DNA of 8,887 nt from Deltaproteobacteria bacterium. Lineage in GTDB: Bacteria > Desulfobacterota > Desulfovibrionia > Desulfovibrionales > Desulfovibrionaceae. Where the stretch lies: NCBI GenBank assembly GCA_031280335.1, contig JAITGZ010000260.1:1-8887 (forward strand), in the 5' to 3' direction. Shown piece by piece: positions 1 through 6,514 of this stretch. Numbering within the stretch: position 1 is the first letter of the stretch; every line of letters starts with the position of its first letter. The notes beneath the pieces were generated by a model. It saw only the letters and a program-made list of their open reading frames with translations. It did no database searches and was not told the DNA's origin. Position numbers and translations under genes: made by a program.

Positions 1-1436
1 GCCGCCATACCGGCATTAACGGGCCGCTGTTTTTGGGCATGGATACTCACGCCCTTTCCGCTCCGGCTCACCGCAGCGCCCTGGAGGTGCTGGCCGCCAA
101 CGGAGTGGAAGCGCGTTTCCACCGGCAGGATCAAGTTACGCCCACGCCGGTCATTTCTTTCAGCATCCTGGAATTTAACGCCCGACATGAAAAAATTCAG
201 GCCGACGGCATTGTGATCACCCCTTCGCACAACCCACCGGAAGACGGCGGGTTCAAGTACAATCCCCCACATGGCGGCCCGGCGGACACCGATATTACAG
301 ACTGGATCGAAAAAAGAGCCAATGAGCTAATTTTGGAGGGACTCAGGGAGGTAAAAAAAATTCCCTACACGCGGGCGTGCGTGGCGGAAAAAATAAGGGA
401 ATTTGATTATATAACACCCTATATTAAAGCTTTGCCTCAGGTACTGGACATGCACCGCATAGCCGCTTCCAGCCTGCGTTTGTGTGCTGATGCCCTGGGT
501 GGCAGCGCCGGGCCGTTTTGGGAACCCTTGGCTGAAATGTATAAACTAAGGCTTGAAGTGGTGAACGCCTGCCATGACCCTTCTTTTTCCTTCATGTCCG
601 TGGACAAAGATGGAAAAATTCGCATGGACTGCTCCTCCCCTTGGGCCATGGCGGGTCTTTTGGCCCATAAAGACGATTTCGATCTCTGTTTCGGCAATGA
701 CCCGGACGCGGACAGGCACGGCATTGTAACACCGGCAGGGTTAATGAATCCCAATCATTATCTGGCGGTGTGCGTGGATTATCTTTTCCGTAACAGGCCG
801 AGATGGAAAGATGAGTACGGTGTGGGTAAAACCGTTGTTACCAGTGCCATGCTGGATCGGGTCGCTGCTACTCTAAAACGTCATCTGTATGAAGTGCCGG
901 TAGGATTCAAATGGTTTGTGGCACCGTTCCTGAGCGGCTCCTGCGCCTTCGGCGGTGAGGAAAGCGCCGGCGCTTCCTTTTTGCGCATGGATGGACGGAC
1001 TTGGAGTACGGACAAGGACGGGATCATTCTCAATCTGCTGGCCGCTGAAATTACGGCCAGCACCGGGAAAAGTCCGGACATACTGTACGAAGAACTCACG
1101 CAACGCCATGGTGTCGCATATTATGCCAGACACGATGCCCCGGCCACGGTGGAACAAAAACAGAGGCTCAAAAAATTTTCCCCGGCGGCTTTTAAAGTCA
1201 CATCTCTGGCCGGTGACGCCATTACCGGCGTCTTTACCCATGCGCCCGGTAACGGCGCACCCGTGGGCGGACTTAAGATCAGTACGCGCAACGGCTGGTT
1301 CGCGGCCAGACCCTCAGGTACGGAGGACATCTACAAAATTTATACGGAAAGTTTTATCAGCCCGGACCATCTGGATGCCGTGCGGCATGATGCCGAAGAA
1401 CTGGTTGCGGACATTTTCAACTGCAAGGTGGTTTAA
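1..1436 (+). CDS. pgm: Phosphoglucomutase (alpha-D-glucose phosphate-specific), 5'-truncated
   Basis: Interconverts glucose-1-phosphate and glucose-6-phosphate in the cytoplasm, linking glycolysis to glycogen and surface-polysaccharide precursors. The frame is open from the window edge (first full codon at 3). A TTG at 33 is only an internal codon, because family-like residues RHTGINGPLFLG precede it. About 478 residues are visible; E. coli Pgm has 546, so roughly 70 N-terminal residues are missing. Visible family motifs are the active-site phosphoserine loop TPSHNPPEDGG (Ser codon 225-227), the metal-binding loop DPDADRH (699-719), the sugar-binding loop GGEESAG (951-971) and the phosphate-binding loop RPSGTED (1308-1328). 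All key residues are present and no frameshift is seen. The long family-typical stretch DKDGIRMDCSS-like with LMNPNHYLAV and EVPVGFKWFV separates it from phosphomannomutase/GlmM. A 184-base gap follows, with a candidate new promoter, so it is probably not in the gcv operon. Confidence 0.96.
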   Translation, partial: RHTGINGPLFLGMDTHALSAPAHRSALEVLAANGVEARFHRQDQVTPTPVISFSILEFNARHEKIQADGIVITPSHNPPEDGGFKYNPPHGGPADTDITDWIEKRANELILEGLREVKKIPYTRACVAEKIREFDYITPYIKALPQVLDMHRIAASSLRLCADALGGSAGPFWEPLAEMYKLRLEVVNACHDPSFSFMSVDKDGKIRMDCSSPWAMAGLLAHKDDFDLCFGNDPDADRHGIVTPAGLMNPNHYLAVCVDYLFRNRPRWKDEYGVGKTVVTSAMLDRVAATLKRHLYEVPVGFKWFVAPFLSGSCAFGGEESAGASFLRMDGRTWSTDKDGIILNLLAAEITASTGKSPDILYEELTQRHGVAYYARHDAPATVEQKQRLKKFSPAAFKVTSLAGDAITGVFTHAPGNGAPVGGLKISTRNGWFAARPSGTEDIYKIYTESFISPDHLDAVRHDAEELVADIFNCKVV

Positions 1437-1463
1437 AAACAGTGTAAATGCTGTAATTTTCAA

Positions 1464-1492
1464 TTGATGTCTTGCCGGCGCGTTTTTATTAT
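1464..1492 (+). promoter_or_regulatory. Candidate sigma70 promoter for the gcv cluster
   Basis: TTGATG (1464-1469) and TATTAT (1487-1492) are separated by exactly 17 bases. This matches the -35 consensus at 4 of 6 positions and the -10 at 5 of 6. It lies in the gap after pgm and would start transcription near 1499, giving a leader of about 120 nt before gcvH. The leader holds two short potential hairpins, 1529-1542 (CCGG arms) and 1557-1569 (ATCCC/GGGAT). The call rests on consensus and position only. Confidence 0.42.
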
Positions 1493-1608
1493 TGCCTAGC
1501 CGAGGGAATTTTTGATAGAGAGACAACGCCGGTTTGTTCCGGACCCGCAGCAGAAAATCCCCTTGGGATATCAACCTAAAAAACCTTACCTCTGCCACCA
1601 GGATCAAA

Positions 1609-1615
1609 AAGGAGA
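1609..1615 (+). promoter_or_regulatory. Ribosome binding site that fixes the gcvH start
   Basis: AAGGAGA lies 5 bases upstream of the ATG at 1621. The reading frame is open further upstream (ATG at 1534), but the extra 29 residues are not GcvH-like and that ATG lacks a comparable site. The family N-terminus (NIPADLKYVDTHEW) begins right after 1621. Confidence 0.8.
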
Positions 1616-1620
1616 AAAGC

Positions 1621-1989
1621 ATGAATATTCCGGCTGACTTGAAGTATGTGGACACGCATGAATGGCTGCGTTTGGAAGGCGAAATAGCGACCATAGGCAT
1701 CACGGAGTTTGCCCAGGAACAACTGGGGGATATAACTTTTGTGGAACTTCCGGCTGTGGGGACACATCTTTCCGCCCAGCAAAGCATGGGTGCCGTGGAA
1801 TCGGTAAAAGCGGCCAGTGATCTGTATTCGCCGGTATCCGGCATTGTGCTTGAGATTAATACAGCCTTGGAATCTTCACCTGAGCTGGTTAATAACGAAC
1901 CCTACACCGGCGGTTGGATGATCAGGGTAAAATGCACCACTCCGCCCCAAGGGCTGCTTTCCGCCGGTGAATATGCCAAACTGCTTTAA
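1621..1989 (+). CDS. gcvH: Glycine cleavage system H protein (lipoyl carrier)
   Basis: Small lipoylated carrier that shuttles the aminomethyl group from P-protein to T-protein and its dihydrolipoyl arm to L-protein. The product is 122 aa, slightly short of the usual 125-130. Family features are the N-terminal YVDTHEWLR (10-18), ITEFAQEQLGDITFVELP (27-44) and the lipoylation site ESVKAASDLYSP with acceptor Lys63. NEPYTGGWMIRV follows near the C-terminus, matching the usual N-[ED]-x-Y-x-x-G-W. The start at 1621 is chosen for its ribosome binding site and homology. It is the first gene of a likely gcvH-gcvPA-gcvPB operon, 60 bases ahead of gcvPA with a hairpin in between. No glycine riboswitch consensus was recognised in the leader. 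The missing few C-terminal residues are within family variation. Confidence 0.96.
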   Translation: MNIPADLKYVDTHEWLRLEGEIATIGITEFAQEQLGDITFVELPAVGTHLSAQQSMGAVESVKAASDLYSPVSGIVLEINTALESSPELVNNEPYTGGWMIRVKCTTPPQGLLSAGEYAKLL

Positions 1990-1991
1990 CG

Positions 1992-2023
1992 GTGAACGCC
2001 GTATCGAGCTTCGCGGCGTTCGC
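1992..2023 (+). other. Intercistronic hairpin between gcvH and gcvPA
   Basis: GTGAACGCCG (1992-2001) pairs with CGGCGTTCGC (2014-2023), giving a 10-bp stem with one G-U pair around a 12-nt loop. It starts 3 bases after the gcvH stop. No T-tract follows, so it is unlikely to be an intrinsic terminator. It could stabilise the gcvH 3' end or set the ratio of H to P-protein, which is inference. Free energy was not calculated. Confidence 0.5.
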
Positions 2024-2049
2024 TCCAATATCATGCCAAGGATATAAAC

Positions 2050-3390
2050 ATGCCCTTTGTGCCCCATACCCCGGAAGAAACCCAGGAAATGCTCGCCTGC
2101 ATAGGCGTGGATAGTTTGGACAATCTTTTTGCTTGTATTCCTGCCGGAATGCGGCCAAAGCATTTTAATCTGCCGGATGGATTGAGCGAATATGAGAGCT
2201 GCTCCAGGCTGGAAGACATGGCCGGACGCAATAAGCATCCGTCCATAAGTTTTATGGGCGGCGGTTTTTATGATCATTCCATCCCCAAAGCTGTGGACGC
2301 CCTGAGCGGGCGCGGCGAATTTCTTACCGCCTATACGCCCTATCAGGCCGAAGCCGCTCAAGGAACGCTGCAGGCCATTTTTGAATACCAGACTGTTGTA
2401 ACCAGATTGATGGGAATGGACGTAGCCAATGCCTCCGTTTACGATGCAGGCAGCGCCTTGTTTGAGGCAGCCATGATGGCGGCGCGCGCCACCGGCAGAA
2501 CGCGCTTTGTGCTGGACGAAGGCGTCAATCCGCTTTACCGTTCCATGTTGAACACGCTCACGGCCAATCTGTCGATGAAAATATTGACCATAAAACGAGA
2601 TAAAACGGGCCTGCCTGACCTGAATGCATTAAACGGGGCCATTGACGGTCAGACTGCGGCGGTCATGGTGCAAAACCCCACTTTTTTCGGCAATGTGCTG
2701 GATTATACCGATCTTTTTCAACAGGCCAAGACTGTGGGAGCGCTTTCCGTACTTTGCGTTTATCCGGTCATGCAGGCCGTGCTGAAAACTCCAGGCGAGA
2801 TGAGGGCGGACATAGCCGTGGCCGACGGCCAATCCGTGGGTCAACCGCTTAACTTCGGCGGACCGTATTTGGGCATGATGGCCTGCTCCAAGGCCTTGAT
2901 ACGCCAGCTTCCCGGACGCATAGCCGGGCGTACGGTCGATCTTGAAGGTAAAACCGGCTATGTGCTTACCTTGCAGGCCAGGGAGCAGCATATCCGCAGG
3001 GCCAAAGCCACCTCGAACATCTGTTCCAACCAGGCCCTGTGCGCGCTGCGCTCGCTTATCCATATAAGTTTGCTCGGGCCTGAAGGACTAATCAAAACAG
3101 CGGAACGCAGCCTTGAACTTAGCCGTTATGCGGAAGCTAAACTTTGTGCCCTGCCGGGGGTAACAAGACTGAACAATGCGCCGTTCGGCAATGAACTCGC
3201 CCTACGACTGCCCGGCCCGGCAAAGGATTTTTACGCTTCTCTGGCACGTGAAGGAATTATCGCCGGGACGTTGCCCGGTCATTGGTATGAGGGAGAAGAA
3301 AACACCCTGCTGGTGGCCTGTACGGAAAAGAATACCGAAAGCCAAATAGACCGGTTCGCCGCAGCTTTAAAGATGAGGATTAAACCATGA
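2050..3390 (+). CDS. gcvPA: Glycine dehydrogenase (decarboxylating) subunit 1, P-protein alpha half
   Basis: Amino half of the split, PLP-dependent glycine decarboxylase. With GcvPB it decarboxylates glycine and passes the aminomethyl group to lipoyl-GcvH. At 446 aa it has the normal length for the split form; E. coli has one fused chain of about 957 aa. Landmarks are MPFVPHTPEETQEML at the start, SFMGGGFYDHSIP (66-79), YTPYQAEAAQGTLQAIFEYQ (95-114), LNFGGPYLGMM (267-277), GRIAGRTVD (289-297) and REQHIRRAKATSNICSNQAL (311-330). The alpha half carries no PLP lysine. The start has AAGGA about 8-12 bases upstream. The stop overlaps the gcvPB start (ATGA, 3387-3390), implying translational coupling and a 1:1 complex. 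The segment VYDAGSALFEA (130-140) differs slightly from the YDG-[AS]-[ST]-A form I remember as usual. Confidence 0.95.
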   Translation: MPFVPHTPEETQEMLACIGVDSLDNLFACIPAGMRPKHFNLPDGLSEYESCSRLEDMAGRNKHPSISFMGGGFYDHSIPKAVDALSGRGEFLTAYTPYQAEAAQGTLQAIFEYQTVVTRLMGMDVANASVYDAGSALFEAAMMAARATGRTRFVLDEGVNPLYRSMLNTLTANLSMKILTIKRDKTGLPDLNALNGAIDGQTAAVMVQNPTFFGNVLDYTDLFQQAKTVGALSVLCVYPVMQAVLKTPGEMRADIAVADGQSVGQPLNFGGPYLGMMACSKALIRQLPGRIAGRTVDLEGKTGYVLTLQAREQHIRRAKATSNICSNQALCALRSLIHISLLGPEGLIKTAERSLELSRYAEAKLCALPGVTRLNNAPFGNELALRLPGPAKDFYASLAREGIIAGTLPGHWYEGEENTLLVACTEKNTESQIDRFAAALKMRIKP

Positions 3391-4832
3391 AAACCATCTT
3401 TGCCCAGTCCTCTTCAGGACGTAAGGGCGTCATTCCGGCCAAGCCGGAACGCACAGCTGAGGACATGCTGCCTAAGTACCTCCTGCGCCGCACTCCCCCG
3501 CGTATGCCCCAAGTTTCGGAACTGGATGTGGTCCGGCATTTTACCGCTCTGTCCAGAAAAAACTATAATATTGACAACAACTTCTATCCTCTTGGCTCCT
3601 GCACCATGAAATACAATCCCAAATTCATGGAATACGCGGCCTCCCTGCCCGGCTTCGCCTTGATGCATCCCTTGCTGGCGCAGCAACCGGGTGGTGAGAG
3701 CATGACCCAGGGGAGTCTGGAGGTCATCCATGAAACCGAACGCCTGCTTGCCGAGGTAACCGGCATGGCGGCCTTTAGCCTTCAGCCCATGGCGGGGGCC
3801 CAGGGGGAACTGACCGGGGCGCTGCTCATCGCCGCTTACCACAAACATAAAGGGAACAAAAAAAGTAAAATCATCTGCCCGGATTCCGCCCATGGCACCA
3901 ACCCGGCCACCGCCGCCCTGGCCGGTTACGAGGTAATCAATATTGCCTCTAAAGATGGTGTGCTGGACCCGCAGATACTGGGGAACGCCCTGGATGATTC
4001 TGTAGCAGCCCTGATGATGACCTGCCCCAATACCTTGGGATTGTTTGAAAAACACCTGCCTGAGCTGGTGGAAAAACTGCGTGCTTCCGATGCCCTGCTT
4101 TATTATGACGGTGCCAATTTTAATGCCATCATGGGGAGAATGCGCGTTGGTGATGTGGGCTTTGATGTAGTGCATCTGAATTTACACAAGACCATGGGCA
4201 CTCCGCATGGAGGCGGTGGTCCAGGCTCAGGGCCGGTGGGCGTTTCTGAACGCCTCGTGCCTTTTCTGCCTGGTCCGTGCGTGTATAAAAAAACGGACGG
4301 TTCCTTTGCCCTGCAAGATAATCTTCCTCTGTCCATAGGCCGCGTTACTCCCTTTTACGGACATTTCGGCGTTTTCATAAAAGCTTTGGCCTATATGCTC
4401 CGCCTGGGCGGCCATGGTCTGGCCAGGGCTTCGGATTTCGCCGTACTCAACGCCAATTATATGCGTAAACGCCTGGAACGGGTTCTGGAAATACCTTACA
4501 ACGAAATATGCATGCATGAATTTGTAGCTTCCGCCTCCGCTTATGAGACTCACGGAGTCAAGGCTTTGGATATAGCCAAGGCCTTGCTGGAACGGGGCTA
4601 TCATGCCCCCACAGTATATTTCCCGCTCATTATCAAAGAATGTCTCATGTTTGAACCGACAGAAACTGAAAATAAGGCCACCCTGGATAAATTTTGCGAT
4701 GATCTAATCGAAATCCTTGAACAAGCCGAAAAGAACCCAGAGAACCTGCGCGCCGCGCCTGTAAATCTGCCCGTGCGCCGCTTGGATGAAACAAAGGCCG
4801 CCAGGGAAATGGTTCTGGTTGATGAAGTGTAG
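3387..4832 (+). CDS. gcvPB: Glycine dehydrogenase (decarboxylating) subunit 2, P-protein beta half
   Basis: Carboxy half of the split glycine decarboxylase, carrying the PLP cofactor. At 481 aa it has typical length for the family. Motifs are NNFYPLGSCTMKYNPK (64-79), the QPMAGAQGE loop (133-141), CPDSAHGTNPA (164-174), DGAN (241-244), and LNLHKTMGTPHGGGGPGSGP (264-283), where Lys268 (codon 4188-4190) is the Schiff-base lysine. The C-terminal part has YFPLIIKECLMFEPTETE, expected for the family. The start overlaps the gcvPA stop by four bases, with a GATGAGGAT purine stretch upstream serving as ribosome binding site inside gcvPA. All catalytic landmarks are present. Neither gcvT nor lpd follows; instead a 71-base gap leads to an unrelated envelope gene. 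Confidence 0.96.
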   Translation: MKTIFAQSSSGRKGVIPAKPERTAEDMLPKYLLRRTPPRMPQVSELDVVRHFTALSRKNYNIDNNFYPLGSCTMKYNPKFMEYAASLPGFALMHPLLAQQPGGESMTQGSLEVIHETERLLAEVTGMAAFSLQPMAGAQGELTGALLIAAYHKHKGNKKSKIICPDSAHGTNPATAALAGYEVINIASKDGVLDPQILGNALDDSVAALMMTCPNTLGLFEKHLPELVEKLRASDALLYYDGANFNAIMGRMRVGDVGFDVVHLNLHKTMGTPHGGGGPGSGPVGVSERLVPFLPGPCVYKKTDGSFALQDNLPLSIGRVTPFYGHFGVFIKALAYMLRLGGHGLARASDFAVLNANYMRKRLERVLEIPYNEICMHEFVASASAYETHGVKALDIAKALLERGYHAPTVYFPLIIKECLMFEPTETENKATLDKFCDDLIEILEQAEKNPENLRAAPVNLPVRRLDETKAAREMVLVDEV

Positions 4833-4848
4833 CCAACGTTTGACCGGG

Positions 4849-4873
4849 GCCGGCCATACCGGCGGAACTTTTT
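4849..4873 (+). terminator. Weak candidate terminator after gcvPB
   Basis: GCCGG (4849-4853) and CCGGC (4859-4863) form a perfect 5-bp stem around CCATA, with a five-T run at 4869-4873 after a 5-base spacer. The stem is short and the spacer is unfavourable, so read-through into the next gene is likely. Position right after the gcvPB stop favours a role in ending the gcv transcript. Confidence 0.35.
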
Positions 4874-4903
4874 AATTATAATTTTATTTTTGGAGGGGGT
4901 ATT

Positions 4904-6235
4904 ATGCGCCAAATAATATCTATTTTGACCATATTCATGCTGACTTGCGGGTTGACGTCCACAGCCCCGGCGGCCACCACAGTCGAGTTGATTAAAAGAG
5001 TAGAAAGCTTTGATTTTCTTGTGGATTATTCTTCCAGCATGAAAGGCAAACTGCCCGGCACAGGAGAATCCAAAATCAATGCCGCAGGCAAATTAATTGA
5101 TACGCTGAGCAACCTGATCCCTGATGGCCTGGACTACAAAATAGCCGGCATTCATACCTTCGCCACAGAAGGAGAGGCGCTTGAATACAGCCCCTATTCC
5201 AAACCTGGTCTCAGCAGCGGCGTTGTGAATCTGCTCAGACGATATCCGGCGGGCAGTAAAAGTTCCCTGGGCAATGGTTTTGATTATTTTGCCCCGGCCT
5301 ACAGTGATATGCCGCGTAAAGGCGCGGTGATCGTCCTGACCGACGGCGAGTATAGTAGTGGGCGTGATTCTTTGAACGAGGCAAAGATTTTTTATCTCAC
5401 CCAACCGGACATGTGTCTGCATTTTATTTCTTTTGCCGACAACCAGAAGGCGCAGGATCTTATTGACAGCATGGCCTTCATCAGCGAGTGCAGCGTCTCG
5501 GTTATGGCAGCGGAATTGCTCAGCAGTGATACCGCAGCCGATGACTTTGTCCGTAAAGTTTTTTATGAAGAAAGGGTGGTGGAGATAGCCCCGCCCCCGC
5601 CGCCTTCCATTCCCGCTCCCGTTGCCCGTCCGGCCGCGCCTAAAATCAGACCTGGTGCCCTGGATTTTGTCTTCATGAGTCTGCCTTTCGACTTTGACTC
5701 CTCGGCCTTGACCGCGAAAACAGTCAATGTGGCTGATGCCGTGTTGCGCCGCCTGCAGCAAGAACCGGAATATTCGTTGCGCATTGACGGCTATACCTGC
5801 ACCATAGGTGATGAAAACTACAATATCGGCCTTTCCAAGCGCCGGGCCGATTCGGTCAAAAGGTATCTGGTCAACGGCGGCATAGCGGCGAACCGCATCA
5901 TTACCAATGGTTACGGCGAAGCCTCGCCGCGCTACGATAACAAAACCAGGGAAGGCCGCAGTCTGAACCGCCGGGTTGAATTCACCTTCTTTGTTACGGG
6001 AACGCCCGCCTCCCAGATAGGGCCGTCACAGCACCAAATTATGGTGCCCAACACACAGCAGGGAGGTTCCCCTCAAATTCAGGGGCAGGGTATGCCTCAA
6101 CCTCAGGGGATGACGCAGCAACCACAACAACAGCAAGGCTTGCCGCCTCTGTACCAACGGGTGCCCCAGCCTCAGGGAAGAACGCCTTCCTCCCCGCAGC
6201 CTCAGTATCAGGGAGGACAATCCTCCCAATGGTAA
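4904..6235 (+). CDS. Secreted von Willebrand A / OmpA-domain envelope protein
   Basis: Likely periplasmic protein of 443 aa that anchors to cell-wall peptidoglycan; substrate or partner unknown. Residues 1-23 form a signal peptide with an APA-A cleavage site; Cys15 is not in a good lipobox. A von Willebrand A domain spans about 35-220, with the metal-site motif DYSSS (Asp41, Ser43, Ser45) and LTDGE (Asp147). A proline-rich linker (229-249) follows, then an OmpA C-terminal-like domain (about 255-363) with FDFDSSAL, YNIGLSKRRADSVKRYL, NGYGE and GRSLNRRVEF. In the loop usually read as GHTD the sequence is GYTC, so Cys299 replaces the usual Asp, while Arg314 of LSxxRA is kept. Residues 367-443 are a Gln/Pro/Gly-rich, probably disordered tail. 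GGAGG lies 7 bases before the ATG. It is a single gene closed by a strong terminator, and its function is not established. Confidence 0.85.
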   Translation: MRQIISILTIFMLTCGLTSTAPAATTVELIKRVESFDFLVDYSSSMKGKLPGTGESKINAAGKLIDTLSNLIPDGLDYKIAGIHTFATEGEALEYSPYSKPGLSSGVVNLLRRYPAGSKSSLGNGFDYFAPAYSDMPRKGAVIVLTDGEYSSGRDSLNEAKIFYLTQPDMCLHFISFADNQKAQDLIDSMAFISECSVSVMAAELLSSDTAADDFVRKVFYEERVVEIAPPPPPSIPAPVARPAAPKIRPGALDFVFMSLPFDFDSSALTAKTVNVADAVLRRLQQEPEYSLRIDGYTCTIGDENYNIGLSKRRADSVKRYLVNGGIAANRIITNGYGEASPRYDNKTREGRSLNRRVEFTFFVTGTPASQIGPSQHQIMVPNTQQGGSPQIQGQGMPQPQGMTQQPQQQQGLPPLYQRVPQPQGRTPSSPQPQYQGGQSSQW

Positions 6236-6250
6236 AGACATGACAAATAG

Positions 6251-6292
6251 CTGCACAGAAAGGCCCGGTTTCCGCCGGGCCTTTCTGTGCAG
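6251..6292 (+). terminator. Strong intrinsic-type terminator hairpin
   Basis: An 18-bp perfect inverted repeat: 6251-6268 pairs fully with 6275-6292 around a six-base loop (6269-6274). It begins 15 bases after the stop of the vWA/OmpA gene. The stem contains the GGCCCGG/CCGGGCC core. The downstream sequence is AAAATTTGACATTTT, without a clean T-run, so it may rely on stem strength, act in both directions or protect the mRNA 3' end. Confidence 0.75.
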
Positions 6293-6346
6293 AAAATTTG
6301 ACATTTTATCAATTTAAATTTTGAGGCTGCCGCCCAATCCCCATTG

Positions 6347-6514
6347 GAGCAATTTAAGGAAACGCTGATTTATTCTCTTGAGGGTGCCTTGCTATGCCAG
6401 GGGGCGGCAAGGATAAGGCTATGCCCGGGTGAACATGCCCCTTTCTTATTCCCCCCAACGGGGTTTGAGGCGGAACCCCGAATTAATCAGTGTTTCCTTA
6501 AAATGAAATTGCTC
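6347..6514. repeat. Outer inverted repeat enclosing a palindromic element
   Basis: GAGCAATTT (6347-6355) and AAATTGCTC (6506-6514) are exact reverse complements lying just outside the inner terminal repeats. If the inner element (6357-6498) and one TA copy are removed, the two arms join as a 9-bp stem with a 6-nt loop (AAAATG), followed by TAAAAAAC and TTTTT. This would restore a compact hairpin upstream of queD. It may be a pre-existing hairpin split by an insertion, or just the outer part of one long palindrome. Confidence 0.5.
6357..6498. mobile_element. MITE-like element with inverted terminal repeats flanked by TA
   Basis: The ends are AGGAAACGCTGATTTATTC (left, 6357-6375) and the reverse complement of 6480-6498, which reads AGGAAACACTGATTAATTC, so 17 of 19 positions match. 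One mismatch is a G-U pair if transcribed. TA occurs at both borders (6355-6356 and 6499-6500), as expected of a TA target duplication by IS630/Tc1-type transposases. The 142-bp body has no credible gene; the longest ATG frame noted is 12 codons. Inside are small hairpins: CCTTGC/GCAAGG (6387-6392 / 6407-6412) and GGGGTT/AACCCC (6460-6465 / 6474-6479). A near direct repeat, GCTATGCCAGG versus GCTATGCCCGG, lies at 6391-6401 and 6418-6428. No transposase is present, so it would be non-autonomous. Alternatives are a structured RNA or a repetitive extragenic palindrome. Copy number cannot be seen here. Confidence 0.45.

Noticed and set aside
33..35. TTG at 33 as the start of pgm
   Set aside because: The frame is open to the window edge and the upstream residues match the phosphoglucomutase family, so the gene is simply cut by the window.
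3414..4175. A 253-codon open frame on the minus strand opposite gcvPB
   Set aside because: It lies wholly within a clearly conserved gene, has no recognisable domain and is expected by chance in GC-biased coding DNA.
4877..4882. An exact TATAAT box before the vWA/OmpA gene
   Set aside because: No -35 element at suitable spacing (nearest TTGACC is 31 bases upstream), and transcription would start almost on the ribosome binding site; likely chance in an AT-rich stretch.
4946..4948. Cys15 of the vWA/OmpA protein as a lipoprotein attachment site
   Set aside because: The preceding residues MLT do not fit a lipobox (Thr at -1), and a good signal peptidase I site (APA-A) lies a few residues later.
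6298..6303. Perfect TTGACA -35 hexamer after the terminator
   Set aside because: At 16-18 base spacing there is no acceptable -10 (TTGAGG at 17), so it is not called as a promoter.
6394..6432. A 12-codon ATG frame inside the palindromic element
   Set aside because: It is very short and Gly-rich with no clear ribosome binding site; nothing separates it from chance.
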